NCBI GenBank assembly: GCA_003141455.1
Contig: PLMA01000067.1
Location: 199,876 to 263,875, forward strand
DNA: 64,000 nt
Source of the DNA: Chloroflexota bacterium
GTDB lineage: Bacteria > Chloroflexota > Limnocylindria > Limnocylindrales > CSP1-4
Direction of reading: 5' to 3'
Shown piece after piece: positions 31,375-44,263 of this stretch (the first letter of the stretch is position 1; every line of letters starts with the position of its first letter). The notes beneath the pieces are model-generated. The model saw only the letters and a program-made list of their open reading frames with translations. It did not search any database and was not told where the DNA came from. A program made the position numbers and the translations under genes.

Positions 31375-34059
31375 CTAGAGCAGTGAATCGGGGTCGACGT
31401 CGATGGACCACGGGGCGCCCGGAGGCGTGCCGAGCAGATCCACGGGGCGATCGCCGCGCAGGACGACGTTCCAGCGCCAGCGACCGGCGCGACGGGCGAT
31501 GTAGGCCGGCGCGGGACCGAGAACGGAGACGCTCAGGCCGGCGGCGACGTGCTCCGGCTCCGAGCACGCGGCACGCAGGCGATCGGCCATCGCCGACGCC
31601 TCCTGCTGGGCAGCCTTGGCATCCGGCAGGCCCACGGTCAGCTTGACAAGGCGGCCGAAAGGCGGCGAACCGAAGCGGCGCCGCACCTGCAGCTCGGCAT
31701 CGTAGAAGGCCGACGCGTCGCCCAAGGCCACGGCCTTGATCGCCGGATGGTCGGGCTGGTAGGTCTGGATGATCGCCAGGCCGGGCAGCTCGCCCCGTCC
31801 CGCGCGACCGATCGCCTGCGTGAGCAGCTGGTACGTCCGCTCGGCGGCACGCTCGTCGGGGAGATTGAGGGCGACATCGGCGGAGACGACTCCCACGAGC
31901 GTGACCTCCGGTATGTCCAGGCCCTTGGCTACCAGGCTCGTGCCGACCAGCACGTCCAGCCGGCCCTCGGCGAAGGCGTCGAGGACCTTCTCGACGGCTC
32001 CCTTGCGCTCCGCCACGTCACGGTCGAGACGGCCCACCCGGAGATGCGGGAAGGCAGTCCGGACCTCCTCCTCCACCCGTTGGGTTCCGCCGCCCAGGTA
32101 TCGGATTCGAGGCGAGTGACATGCCGGACAGCGCGTTGCCAGAGGTGTCGCCGTCCCGCAGTGGTGGCAGCGCAGCGTCACTCCCGCCTGGTGGTAGACG
32201 AGGCTGCGCTCACACTCCGGGCAGCGCTGGACGTGGCCGCAATCTCGGCACACCACCACCGAGGCCGTGCCCCGGCGATTGATCACGAGGATGGCGCGCT
32301 CCCCCTCGGGCAGGGATTCGAGGGCCGTCCGGAGCGCACCCGACAGAAGGCCACGGTTGCCGGCGGCCAGCTCCGCGCGGAGGTCCACGATCTCGACTCG
32401 TGGCGGTGCGCCGCTGGGGCGATCGGGCAGGACGGCGTGGCGGTAGCGGCCCTGGCGGACGCGGCCGACGCTCTCCACGGACGGCGTGGCGCTGCCGAGA
32501 ACGACCGCCGCGCCCGCCAGGCGGGCCAGGGCCAACGCCGCGTCCCGGGCCTGCAGGCGCGGCGTCCGATCGCTCTTGTAGGCAGCGGTGTGCTCCTCAT
32601 CGACGATGATCAGGCCCACGTCTGCGAGTGGCGCGGTCAGGGCGATGCGTGTCCCGACGACGACGTCGATCTCGCCGGCCTTGATGCGGCGCCACTCGTC
32701 GGCTCGCTCGCCGGCGCCCAGACCCGAATGGAGGATTGCCAGCTCGGCCTCCAGATCCGCCCGCAGCCGATCAACGAGCGGCATCGCGAGCGCAATCTCC
32801 GGCACAAGGACCAGGGCCGGCCGGCCGGTCGATATGACCTCGGCGATGGCCTCGGCGTATACGGCGGTCTTGCCCGACCCGGTTACGCCTTCGAGGAGCA
32901 TGGGCGTGGGGTCGCGCCCCGAGGCAGCGGCGAGGATCTCCGACAGGGCCTCCTGCTGGGGCGTCGTGAGGGCCGATCCCTCGGGACGCGTGCCACGCCG
33001 GCCGGCCGGCCGCCGCGCCAGCGGCCGGCGCGGCCTCTCCCGCACCTCCACCACTGCCAAGCCGCGCCGCACGAGGCTCGCTACGGTGCCGGACCCGTGG
33101 TGCCGGGCCGCTTCGGCGGCAGACAGACCGCTCGGCCCGGCGGCGGCGGCGAGACCGTTCGATCCGTCCGGGGCCGCCGAAGTTGCGGAGGCCGCCGAAG
33201 CGTCGGCGTTCGCCAGATCCTCCAGGAGCGCTCGTTGCCGCGGCCCCAGCCGGGCGATGCCCGCCGGGGCGACCGCGTGGGCCGCGCGCTTCCCCTCCTC
33301 CGTGAGCAGCAGCCACCTCTCGAAACGCGGCCCGGCCGTGGCCGCCGTCAGTCTCCACTCCAGGCTGATCAGGCGCCGATCCGCCATCGCCCGGAGGCTC
33401 CGCAGCAGTCCCGCCCGCCCCTCACCGCTCTCCAGGTCCCTCACCGGCAGCGGACCGCTGGCCAGCCGGCCGCGGATCGCGGCCTCGGCGGGTTCTAGCT
33501 CCGGCTCCGGCCGGGAGACCGCGGTTTCGTCCCGCCCCGCGCCGCGCTCGGCTTTGCCGTCGCGCTCAGCATCGCCGTCGCGCTCACCTCCCGCGCCACG
33601 CTCAACTCCAGCGCCGTCGCTCCAGCCCGGTGGCAGCAACTCGGCCACAAGCTCGAGGCGCTCCAGCATCCCGGGCGGAAGCATCGAGCGAACGACGGCT
33701 GCGGGCGGGGCGAGGTACTCCTCGGAGATCCAGCGCGCGAAACCCAGCGTCAACCGTGGCAGAAGAGGTCCGTCGGCGTGGACCCGAGCCAGCAGCGGCG
33801 TGAGATCGATGCCCGCGAGTCCGGTCGAAGGTCCGAGCACGATGCCGAGGGCCTGCCGCCTGCCGAATTCGACCAGCACGGCCTCCCCGGGCTCGACGGG
33901 GACCAGCCGGGACGGCACGGAGTAGTCGTAGGTCCGCGTGGCGCCCGGCGCATCCACCGCCACCTCGACCGGTGACTGCGAGCCCGCCGGCTCTCGGTCT
34001 GGGAGGCGCGTCTCCGCTGGTGTTTCCAGCTCGAAGGTGCTCTCCGTCCCCCCAGCCAT
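31375..34059 (-). CDS. priA: primosomal replication restart helicase PriA
   Basis: Reloads the replisome at stalled forks. The 894-residue protein has an N-terminal fork-binding domain, Walker A GVTGSGKTAV (around residue 390), DEEH box (around 486), and eight zinc-binding cysteines in CRDCGHVQRCPEC and CHHCG...CPACH (about 603-650), then GTQRVEEEVRTAFP and the helicase C-terminus. It is longer than usual (about 730-820) because of an insertion near residues 150-180 made of charged repeats (GERDGDAERDGKAERG) and a Ser/Ala/Gly-rich segment near 290-315. GAGG precedes the ATG by nine bases. Confidence 0.95.
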   Translation of the reverse strand: MAGGTESTFELETPAETRLPDREPAGSQSPVEVAVDAPGATRTYDYSVPSRLVPVEPGEAVLVEFGRRQALGIVLGPSTGLAGIDLTPLLARVHADGPLLPRLTLGFARWISEEYLAPPAAVVRSMLPPGMLERLELVAELLPPGWSDGAGVERGAGGERDGDAERDGKAERGAGRDETAVSRPEPELEPAEAAIRGRLASGPLPVRDLESGEGRAGLLRSLRAMADRRLISLEWRLTAATAGPRFERWLLLTEEGKRAAHAVAPAGIARLGPRQRALLEDLANADASAASATSAAPDGSNGLAAAAGPSGLSAAEAARHHGSGTVASLVRRGLAVVEVRERPRRPLARRPAGRRGTRPEGSALTTPQQEALSEILAAASGRDPTPMLLEGVTGSGKTAVYAEAIAEVISTGRPALVLVPEIALAMPLVDRLRADLEAELAILHSGLGAGERADEWRRIKAGEIDVVVGTRIALTAPLADVGLIIVDEEHTAAYKSDRTPRLQARDAALALARLAGAAVVLGSATPSVESVGRVRQGRYRHAVLPDRPSGAPPRVEIVDLRAELAAGNRGLLSGALRTALESLPEGERAILVINRRGTASVVVCRDCGHVQRCPECERSLVYHQAGVTLRCHHCGTATPLATRCPACHSPRIRYLGGGTQRVEEEVRTAFPHLRVGRLDRDVAERKGAVEKVLDAFAEGRLDVLVGTSLVAKGLDIPEVTLVGVVSADVALNLPDERAAERTYQLLTQAIGRAGRGELPGLAIIQTYQPDHPAIKAVALGDASAFYDAELQVRRRFGSPPFGRLVKLTVGLPDAKAAQQEASAMADRLRAACSEPEHVAAGLSVSVLGPAPAYIARRAGRWRWNVVLRGDRPVDLLGTPPGAPWSIDVDPDSLL

Positions 34060-34108
34060 CAGGCTTCGCCTCGAACAATCACGCCGCCGAAGGCGTCCAT
34101 CTCTCTCC

Positions 34109-34744
34109 TCAGACGGTCACCGGGCCCCGAGATCCGCGCCGTTCCTCGTGCGAGATGATCTCGTCGATGCGCTTTGCCGTCCGGTCGACGTCCCCCTCTT
34201 CGTTCACGACCACGTAGTCGTAGTCGCCCGTGCGAGCGAGCTCTACGGCGGCGTTCCGCTGGCGCAGTTCGAGCTCGTCGGTCGACTCGGTCCGGCGGGC
34301 CTTCAGGTGCTTGGCGAGTGTCTCCAGCGACGGCGGGACAACGAATACCAGCAGGGCATCGGGAACGCAGCCCTTGACGACCTTGGCGCCCTGGACATCG
34401 ATCTTGAGGATGGCATGCTGCCCTCTCGCCAGCGCCTCGCGGAGCCCGACTCGGGGAGTGCCGTACCAATGGCCGTGGACCTGGTTCGCCTCCAGCAGCT
34501 CGCCCGCGTCCCGGAGGGCCTGGAACTGCTCCACGGTCAGGAACTTGTAGCTCACGCCGTCGATCTCGCCGGGCCGGCGGGCCCGGGTCGTACAGGTCAC
34601 GACGTAGTGGTACGGCGGCCGATGCCTGCGCCGATGCAGCGCTTCGATGATCGTGTCTTTGCCGACCCCAGACGGCCCGGAGATGACCACGAGCATGGGT
34701 CTCGGGTCATCGGCGAAGGCGTCGCCGTGGGCCGGCGGGTTCAT
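34109..34744 (-). CDS. gmk: guanylate kinase
   Basis: Phosphorylates GMP to GDP. The P-loop is SGPSGVGKD (22-30); TRARRPGEIDGVSYKFL is the GMP-binding region and ILKIDVQGAKVVK the Walker B-like part. The 211-residue length is standard with a 15-residue leader. The ATG at 34742-34744 overlaps the rluD stop (ATGA). gmk sits just before priA, as in many Gram-positive-type clusters, though rpoZ is absent between them. Confidence 0.97.
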   Translation of the reverse strand: MNPPAHGDAFADDPRPMLVVISGPSGVGKDTIIEALHRRRHRPPYHYVVTCTTRARRPGEIDGVSYKFLTVEQFQALRDAGELLEANQVHGHWYGTPRVGLREALARGQHAILKIDVQGAKVVKGCVPDALLVFVVPPSLETLAKHLKARRTESTDELELRQRNAAVELARTGDYDYVVVNEEGDVDRTAKRIDEIISHEERRGSRGPVTV

Positions 34745-35769
34745 CGGTGGTGCCGCCCGGCGGTGCGGGCCGCCTCGCGCTGGTAGGCCTCGGATTCGCC
34801 CTCACGTTCTTCTTCCGGCAAGGGCGTCGTTGGCGCCTCACCGGATTCGCCGCTCGCCTGGGACCGCAATCCATCCAGCACCGCGTCCAACTCGGCGGGG
34901 AGAGGCGCTTCCGCTCGGATCAGGTGGCCGTCGTCCGGCGACTGCAGCTCGATCCGCCAGCTGTGCAGAAAGAGCCGTCCGAGACCGGCGGGGCCTCGTC
35001 GGGAGGTCCCCGTTCCGTACCAAGGGTCGCCGGCCAGCGGATGCTCGATCGCGGCCAGGTGGACCCGGATCTGGTGGGTCCGACCCGTGATCAGATCCAG
35101 CTCCAGAAGAGTCCAGCCCGACAGCCGCTCCCGGACGCGGTAGCCCGTAACCGCGGGTCTTCCGTCCTGGATAACGGCCATGCGAGTCCGGTGATGCGGA
35201 TCGCGTCCGATCGGCGCCTCGATTCGCCCCGTCGATGCGGCGACCGTTCCCTGCACCAGCCCCAGATACGTCTTCTTGATGCCGCGGGCCTTGAGCTGAC
35301 CCATCAGGCTCGCCTGGGCCCGGTCGTTCTTGGCCACCATCAGCAGGCCGCTCGTGTCGCGGTCCAGCCGGTGAACGATGCCGGGTCGCATGACACCGGC
35401 GATGCCGCCGTACTCGGTTCCGCGTGCCAGGAGAGCGTTCACGAGCGTCCCTCCCTCATGGCCCGCGGAGGGGTGGACCACCAGACCCGCCGCCTTGTCG
35501 ACGATCAGCATGTCGGCGTCTTCGTAGACGACCGTGAGCGGTATCGGCTCCGGGGTCAGCTCGAGCGGCCGCGGATCAGGCACCTCCAGCTCCACGACCT
35601 GGCCCGCGAAGACGGACTCGTTGGCCTTGACCGGCATCCCCGCCGTCGTAACGTGGCCCTCTGAGATGAGCTTCTGAACGTAGCTGCGCGATAGTCCGGA
35701 CACATCGGCGACGAAACGATCGACACGGCCCGAGGCGCTCTCGGGAACGGTGACCGTGAGCCGTCTCAT
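34741..35769 (-). CDS. rluD: 23S rRNA pseudouridine synthase, RluD family
   Basis: Pseudouridine synthase with an N-terminal S4 RNA-binding domain (about 12-65) and the RluA-type catalytic signature HRLDRDTSG (133-141, catalytic D136), then GRTHQIRVHLA. Membership in the RluA/RluC/RluD family is clear; the exact rRNA target is inferred from its place after lspA, as for RluD-like genes. A charged 40-residue C-terminal tail is extra. ATGA overlaps link it to both lspA and gmk. Confidence 0.93.
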   Translation of the reverse strand: MRRLTVTVPESASGRVDRFVADVSGLSRSYVQKLISEGHVTTAGMPVKANESVFAGQVVELEVPDPRPLELTPEPIPLTVVYEDADMLIVDKAAGLVVHPSAGHEGGTLVNALLARGTEYGGIAGVMRPGIVHRLDRDTSGLLMVAKNDRAQASLMGQLKARGIKKTYLGLVQGTVAASTGRIEAPIGRDPHHRTRMAVIQDGRPAVTGYRVRERLSGWTLLELDLITGRTHQIRVHLAAIEHPLAGDPWYGTGTSRRGPAGLGRLFLHSWRIELQSPDDGHLIRAEAPLPAELDAVLDGLRSQASGESGEAPTTPLPEEEREGESEAYQREAARTAGRHHR

Positions 35770-36392
35770 CCGACTGCCGGCCCGTTCCCGGTGCCCGAGC
35801 TGGCGACCTCATCGAGCGACTCGCTCTCCTTGGGTTCGGCCCCGTCGCGCCGCTCCAGCCAGGGCGTCACCAGCCACAGCGCAAGCATGAGCAGGATGGA
35901 GATCGTCACGGCCGAATCCGCGATGTTGAAGATGTACGGGAAGCGCCACGTCCCGATGCCGATATCGGCAAAATCGATCACGTAGCCGAGCCTGATGCGG
36001 TCGACGAAATTGCCGATCGCGCCGCCCAGGAGAAGGGACAGCGTCAGCGTGACGAGCCAGCTCCGCCACCCCGAGACAGCTTCCAGGGCCACGAGGACGG
36101 CGACGACCGCGACGGTCACGAGCGCGAGCACCGGCGCAAGTCCCTGGAGCATGCCGAAAAGGCCGCCGGAGTTGTGAATGAAGTCGACCCGCAGCCAATC
36201 GCCGACGATCGGCGACTTCTCGTCCAGGTTGTAGTGCGCCACGACCCAGGCCTTGAGGAGCTGGTCGCTGACGGCTATGGCGGAGGCGATGAGTGCGAAC
36301 GCGACCCAGGCCGCGCGCCGCCGCTTGCGCGATCCGTCTTCGGTCGCGGGGCGGCTCCGGGGGTCTGCGGGGTGCATTTCGACAGGGTCCAG
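35766..36392 (-). CDS. lspA: lipoprotein signal peptidase, possible CTG start
   Basis: Signal peptidase II, the membrane aspartyl protease that cleaves prolipoproteins. Four hydrophobic segments are visible, with the catalytic Asp pair in GAIGNFVDRIRLG (D131) and FNIADSAV (D159). The best ribosome-binding site, AGGAGG at 36400-36405, lies seven bases before a CTG (36390-36392) and I set the start there. The TTG at 36417-36419 is upstream of that site and lacks its own; the ATG at 36375-36377 is 22 bases from it. The gene lies just after ileS, the common ileS-lspA order. Confidence 0.92.
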   Translation of the reverse strand: MDPVEMHPADPRSRPATEDGSRKRRRAAWVAFALIASAIAVSDQLLKAWVVAHYNLDEKSPIVGDWLRVDFIHNSGGLFGMLQGLAPVLALVTVAVVAVLVALEAVSGWRSWLVTLTLSLLLGGAIGNFVDRIRLGYVIDFADIGIGTWRFPYIFNIADSAVTISILLMLALWLVTPWLERRDGAEPKESESLDEVASSGTGNGPAVG

Positions 36393-36421
36393 CGAATTGC
36401 CTCCTTGGTGTTCCGTCAAGC

Positions 36422-39781
<3,360 letters not shown>

Positions 39782-39968
39782 CGTCTTTTCGGTGCTCGTA
39801 TGGCAGTGGGCGGATTGAACGATTCCCTCACAAGGCTCCAAGAGCGCGGTTCACCGAGCCTCGGAGTCATGTGACGGTGTGAGACGTGTACGCGGATATC
39901 CTAGCGAACGAACGACAACTCCAGCCCGCCGGGCCTCCAGGCAGCCACGTCCCCCCCGCCCCGCCTCG

Positions 39969-41681
39969 CTACGCCTTCTCTGTGACCCGATACTCCAGGT
40001 ACCTCCCCGTCAGAAGCCGCGTCTGCGCGTCGAGCGCCGGCAGGTTCGTGAAGAAGAAGCCGACGACCGGAAGGCAGATCCACTGCGCCCAGGCGACGAT
40101 CCGCATCCTTATCCCCCACTCCGCCGGCTTGGGCGGCGCCAGCTGGTCCTCGATGAACATCAGGACCAGGAGAGAGGCGATCGCGCCCGAGAGAATCCAC
40201 GCGGCGTAGATGGGCAGCTGCTGGCCGAAGATGGTCAGGGCGAAGGTCTGGTTCAGCGCCACGGGCAAGACCGCCCCAAACATCAAGATGAACGGCGCCA
40301 CCGCCCAGTTGATGTGATCGAGCCACAGGTCCGTGAGGCGGGCAATCCGGTCCCGCAGCGGGATCTCGGAATGGGTCATGGCGTTGTCGATGAAGAACGG
40401 GATGTCGGTCACACCCCAGGCCCAGCGGCGTATCTGCATGTACTGCGCCACGAGGCTCCTGCCGTAGGACCGCGCCCGAACGGCATCGCCGTACACCGGG
40501 ATGAAGAGGGGCGTCCCCCGGAACTGCCCGCTGAAGCGGAAAAAGCTCTTCCAGTAGAACCGGCTGTCCTCCGGGATCGCATCAGTGGCCCAGTAGTCCA
40601 CCTCGTGAACGGTCTGCAGGCAGACCGCATACGAGCTGAAGCTGACCAGCCGCTCGGGGGTGACGTGGTGCCACATCTGGATATGCGTCGAGCTGACGGC
40701 CACGAGCCTCACCGGGAGCGGGCATTGCCACAGGTTGTTGTGGAACATGGGGACCGGCTGGTAGAGCCGGCGATAGCGGTCACGATCGGTCAGGAACGTG
40801 TACGTGAGATAGCCGAAGTACTGGCGGTGGACGCGGTAGTCCGCGTCCAGATCCGTCACCACGATCTTCTTCGGATCGTAGCCCAGACGGGTCAGCTCGC
40901 CGTACAACCACCGGCCGCCATAGGCCATGGCGCTCGACTTGCCGACGACCACGCCCGCCTCGAGCGGATCGAGGATGTGGAAGAAGTGGCGGAACTGATC
41001 GCCGAAGATGCCGCGCAGCTTCGCCACGTTCTCGCGGCCCTGCAGGTCCGTCTCGCGGGTGATGATGGCGACCATGCGCATGTCGATCGGGTAGTCCGAC
41101 TCGGCCAGGGCCTTGACCGTCTGGTAGAGCTTCTCGTAGGGCTCGGTGTAGGTCGGGATGAGGGCCACGTGCCACAGCTCGCGCGGATCCGGGATCGGCT
41201 CCCCGATGGCGACCAGCCGTTCCAGGTTCCGTTGCTCGTCGATGAGCCGGCGAAGCTCGCGCCGTCCGCCGTGGGCGGCCAGCTTGTTCCCGGCGGCCTG
41301 CAACTCGGCCGTCCGCGCACGGACACGAACGATCAGGTCGGTCAGCTCTTCCAGGCGCCTCTCGGGGTCGGCCAGGGAGAACGCGCGCTGCCGCCAGTCC
41401 ACGGCGACGACGCGGCGAATCCGGCGGAAGGTGATGGCGACGCCGACAGCCAGAACCACCGCTCGGTAGAACCAGTAGAAGTCGAAGCTCAAGACGAAGA
41501 CGCCCAGGACCTGCGGCCATCGCAAGGAGAGCGGAATCAGCGACAAGATCAAGAGCCAGGTGACGAGACCCGGGATCAGCTCCAGGGCTCGAAGAGACAG
41601 CTTCCGCCTCGTCGCTTGCGCCGGTTCTGCGACGAAGATGGGCCTCGGCGCGGAGGAATCCCGCGCGGCTGCCTCACTCAC
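39969..41681 (-). CDS. membrane GT2-type glycosyltransferase
   Basis: Processive-type family 2 glycosyltransferase of about 570 residues. Two N-terminal helices (about 35-90) are followed by a cytoplasmic catalytic domain with LIPTYTEP (174-181), the nucleotide-sugar/metal site TDLDAD (276-281), and QIRRWAWG (416-423), matching the Q-x-x-RW motif of cellulose- and hyaluronan-synthase relatives; three or four C-terminal helices form the membrane channel part. Substrate unknown. I take the GTG at 41679-41681, overlapping the ilvE end by eight bases; an ATG at 41718-41720 is possible. Probably cotranscribed with ilvE, without an obvious functional link. Confidence 0.8.
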   Translation of the reverse strand: MSEAAARDSSAPRPIFVAEPAQATRRKLSLRALELIPGLVTWLLILSLIPLSLRWPQVLGVFVLSFDFYWFYRAVVLAVGVAITFRRIRRVVAVDWRQRAFSLADPERRLEELTDLIVRVRARTAELQAAGNKLAAHGGRRELRRLIDEQRNLERLVAIGEPIPDPRELWHVALIPTYTEPYEKLYQTVKALAESDYPIDMRMVAIITRETDLQGRENVAKLRGIFGDQFRHFFHILDPLEAGVVVGKSSAMAYGGRWLYGELTRLGYDPKKIVVTDLDADYRVHRQYFGYLTYTFLTDRDRYRRLYQPVPMFHNNLWQCPLPVRLVAVSSTHIQMWHHVTPERLVSFSSYAVCLQTVHEVDYWATDAIPEDSRFYWKSFFRFSGQFRGTPLFIPVYGDAVRARSYGRSLVAQYMQIRRWAWGVTDIPFFIDNAMTHSEIPLRDRIARLTDLWLDHINWAVAPFILMFGAVLPVALNQTFALTIFGQQLPIYAAWILSGAIASLLVLMFIEDQLAPPKPAEWGIRMRIVAWAQWICLPVVGFFFTNLPALDAQTRLLTGRYLEYRVTEKA

Positions 41682-42651
41682 TCGTGTAGATCGGCGTGAC
41701 CCAATGCCGGAAGGCTTCAAGGCGTCCCCGCACTGCGTCGAAGTAAGTCCGGCTGATCCGTTTGGATATCGGGCCGACGTGCCCGTCGCCGACGGGCCGG
41801 TGGTCCACCGACGACACCGGCGAGACCTGGGCGCCCGTGCCGCACAGGAAGACCTCGTCGGCGATGTAGAGCTCGGTCCGGTCGATCGAGCGCTCCTTGA
41901 CCGGGATGTCCAGGAAGCGTGCGATCTCGAATATCCCGGCTCGAGTGATCCCTTCGAGGATGTCGTCGCTGACCGACGGCGTGATCAATACTCCGTCGCG
42001 GACCATGAACAGGTTCTCGGCCGAGCCTTCGGAGACATGTCCGTCGGCGGTCAGGACGATGGCCTCGTCGAAGCCGTTGAGCATCGCCTCGGTCTTGGAG
42101 AAGGCCGGGTTGACATAACTGCCGGTGATCTTGCTTCGCGACGGAATGGATGTGTCACTGGTTCGCCGCCAGGAAACGGTCCCGGTCGAGATCCCCTTCT
42201 CCGTGTCTATGTAGTCGCCCATAGGGACGGTCAGGACGTAGTAGTCGTGCGTCAGGCCATGCAGCTTGACGCCGATCGCCTCGGTGCTCTTGTAGACCGA
42301 CGGGCGGCAGTACGCGTCCTCCTGGAAGTTATTCCGTCGCAGCACCTGCTTGACGATCTCGGTGAACTCCTCGACCGACGGCAGTTCGGACATGAGCATG
42401 ATCCGGCTGGAGTTCCGCAGGCGGACGATGTGCTCCTTGATTCGAAGTGCGTAGAGCTGCTTCTCTTCGGGATTCCAGTAAGCGCGAATCCCCTCGAAGA
42501 CCCCGGTCCCGTAGAGGAAGGCATGGGTCATGAGCGGGAGGCGAGCCTCGCCGAGCGGTACGTAGCGACCCTGGAAAAAGCAAACGAGGCTGTTCTGGTC
42601 CGGCTTGGACGCCGCGCCCGCGGCGAGGGCCGTTCCCTGCTCCGTGACCAT
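41674..42651 (-). CDS. ilvE: branched-chain amino acid aminotransferase
   Basis: PLP-dependent class IV aminotransferase for the last step of Val, Leu and Ile synthesis. The 325-residue protein has FLYGTGVFEGIRAYW (46-59), the PLP lysine K174 in SRSKITGSYVNP, and VSEGSAENLFMVRDGVLITP, all IlvE-type. The ATG at 42649-42651 is chosen because AGGAG lies seven bases upstream; the frame is open beyond it but crosses the promoter. A D-amino-acid transaminase is less likely given the long N-terminal motif. Confidence 0.95.
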   Translation of the reverse strand: MVTEQGTALAAGAASKPDQNSLVCFFQGRYVPLGEARLPLMTHAFLYGTGVFEGIRAYWNPEEKQLYALRIKEHIVRLRNSSRIMLMSELPSVEEFTEIVKQVLRRNNFQEDAYCRPSVYKSTEAIGVKLHGLTHDYYVLTVPMGDYIDTEKGISTGTVSWRRTSDTSIPSRSKITGSYVNPAFSKTEAMLNGFDEAIVLTADGHVSEGSAENLFMVRDGVLITPSVSDDILEGITRAGIFEIARFLDIPVKERSIDRTELYIADEVFLCGTGAQVSPVSSVDHRPVGDGHVGPISKRISRTYFDAVRGRLEAFRHWVTPIYTSE

Positions 42652-42699
42652 GATTCGACGCTCCTGCTGATGGCCGCCTGCGTTGACCGGCGAACCCTG

Positions 42700-42705
42700 A
42701 GTATA
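42700..42705 (-). promoter_or_regulatory. ilvE promoter, -10 TATACT
   Basis: TATACT on the minus strand about 48 bases before the ilvE start, in the 118-base gap after the antiporter gene. The gap also holds the ilvE Shine-Dalgarno. No clear -35. Confidence 0.5.
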
Positions 42706-42769
42706 GCGGCCGGGCACCACCCTCAGATGAGCGGCGCCTGGAGGAGCCGCATCGGTCGGTGGGTCCTAC

Positions 42770-43813
42770 TCAACCTCCTAGCCCAGCCAGCGTCCCCACG
42801 ACCACGCTCAGGTACGCGAGGTAGAAGACACCGCCGATCAGCAGCTGCCGCGCCCCCAGACGCTTGCGGACAACCATCGGCAGGATCACCGCGGCGGACG
42901 ACGCGAAAGTGATGGCCGCCGACGCAAAGGCCAGGCCGGCACCGCCGACCGACCACATCGTCGGAGCGAGGACGAGCGCGACCGACGTAGGGATGACGCT
43001 CTGGAAGACCATGGCCCCGGTGATGTTGCCCATGGCCAGGGTGTCTTTGCCTCGGCTGACCCACAGGACGCTGTTGAGCTTCTCCGGCAACTCGGTGGCT
43101 ATCGGCGCGACGACGAGTGCCAGGAGAGTCCCGTTGAGGCCGAGCGAGGACGAGAGATGCTCGACGGCGTTGACGAAGCCCCAGGCCCCGCCGACGATGC
43201 AGACGAGCGAGAAGACGACCTGGACGCACACGATGGGGAGGCGCGGCGGTTCCGGATGCTGGGGTGCGCGCCGGTCCAGCTTGTGGAAACGCAACGGCGC
43301 CAGGCCCTCATGCGCGGCGGCATCGGCCCGGAGATGGCCGATGACGTAGTAGGCGTACAGGGCGATCAGGAAGGCCGCGATCAGCCGGCGTGGCCACTCC
43401 AGCTCAACGGGGAGAAAGGCCGCGCCGATGGCCACGGCGTAAGCAGCGAAGAAGTAGGCCATGTCGTGGCCCAGGACACCCGGATCCACGGTCATGGACT
43501 CGCCGCTCGCTCGCCGTCGGCGCGTTGCAAGCACGGCAACGCCGGTGACGAACATCGCCAGGGTCGAGAGCATGAACGGGGCGCCGAGGATGGCGCCCAC
43601 TCCGATCTCGCTGCCTGCGATACCACTCCCGAAGACGATGGCGATGATCGGGATCATCGTCTCCGGGAGGGCCGTGCCCACGGCCGCAAGCACGGAGCCG
43701 ATCGCGCCCTCGCCCAACTCGAGCTTGTGCCCGAACCACTCGATGCCGTTGGTGAACAGCTCTGAGCCGACTAGGATCACCACGAACGAAACGGCCAGGA
43801 GACCGAAGTCCAA
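42770..43813 (-). CDS. sodium/calcium exchanger (CaCA) family membrane protein
   Basis: CaCA-superfamily cation antiporter of 347 residues with about ten helices in two inverted halves. The alpha-1 repeat holds GTALPETMIP (46-55) and the alpha-2 repeat APIATELPEKLNSV (236-249), each with the cation-binding Glu, followed by MGNITGAMVFQ. A basic cytoplasmic loop (about 160-190) links the halves. Ion specificity (Ca, Na, K or H) cannot be told. I choose the TTG at 43811-43813 because GGAGG lies five bases before it; another TTG four codons upstream lacks a site. It stands between rpsR and ilvE, perhaps as the tail of the rpsF-ssb-rpsR operon. Confidence 0.85.
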   Translation of the reverse strand: MDFGLLAVSFVVILVGSELFTNGIEWFGHKLELGEGAIGSVLAAVGTALPETMIPIIAIVFGSGIAGSEIGVGAILGAPFMLSTLAMFVTGVAVLATRRRRASGESMTVDPGVLGHDMAYFFAAYAVAIGAAFLPVELEWPRRLIAAFLIALYAYYVIGHLRADAAAHEGLAPLRFHKLDRRAPQHPEPPRLPIVCVQVVFSLVCIVGGAWGFVNAVEHLSSSLGLNGTLLALVVAPIATELPEKLNSVLWVSRGKDTLAMGNITGAMVFQSVIPTSVALVLAPTMWSVGGAGLAFASAAITFASSAAVILPMVVRKRLGARQLLIGGVFYLAYLSVVVGTLAGLGG

Positions 43814-43858
43814 CTCACCCTCCAACGATCGGAGCCGCGGTCAATCGCGGACCCAAGC

Positions 43859-43877
43859 GGCGGGGCCCCAGCCCGCC
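43859..43877 (-). terminator. GC-rich hairpin after rpsR, without T tract
   Basis: GGCGGG and CCCGCC (6-bp stem, 7-base loop) lie about 22 bases downstream of the rpsR stop. No T run follows, so it is at best a weak or Rho-assisted terminator between rpsR and the antiporter gene. Confidence 0.25.
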
Positions 43878-43899
43878 GGGCCGGGGCAACGTGGGACGG

Positions 43900-44178
43900 C
43901 TAGGGCCGAACGTGCTGGGGCGCGTACGGCAGCAGGGCGACGATCCGGGCGCGCTTGAGGGCGACCGCCAGCTGGCGCTGGTGATTGGCGCAGGTGCCGG
44001 TCTTCCGGCGCGGCTCGATCTTGGCGCGCTCGGACAGGTAGCGACGGAGCCGGTTGACTTCCTTGTAGTCGATCATGACGGTCTTGTCCGCGCAGAACGT
44101 GCACACCTTGCGGCGGCGGCGGTCGCGGTAGTAGTCGTCACGCTTGGCGCGGGTCTTCTCTCGCGGGTAGGCAGGCAT
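43900..44178 (-). CDS. rpsR: 30S ribosomal protein S18
   Basis: Small-subunit protein S18, partner of S6. The 92-residue protein has CTFC (C26, C29), TCANHQRQL (C63, H66) and [19 protein letters not shown], so it is the zinc-binding type of S18. It completes the classic rpsF-ssb-rpsR operon, 85 bases after ssb. The ATG at 44176-44178 lies downstream of GAGG within a moderate ribosome-binding site. Confidence 0.97.
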   Translation of the reverse strand: MPAYPREKTRAKRDDYYRDRRRRKVCTFCADKTVMIDYKEVNRLRRYLSERAKIEPRRKTGTCANHQRQLAVALKRARIVALLPYAPQHVRP

Positions 44179-44263
44179 CTGTTCTGTGGTCCTCTGTTCG
44201 TGTTAGCCGCGCGGTCGACGCGGCCGTTGGATTCACAAATAGGTGGTTTGCGGGACTGGCCCG

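Noticed and set aside
39782..39968. Possible T-box leader before ileS
   Set aside because: I looked for a T-box sequence, a specifier hairpin and a terminator and found none. -10-like strings exist here but none is convincing.
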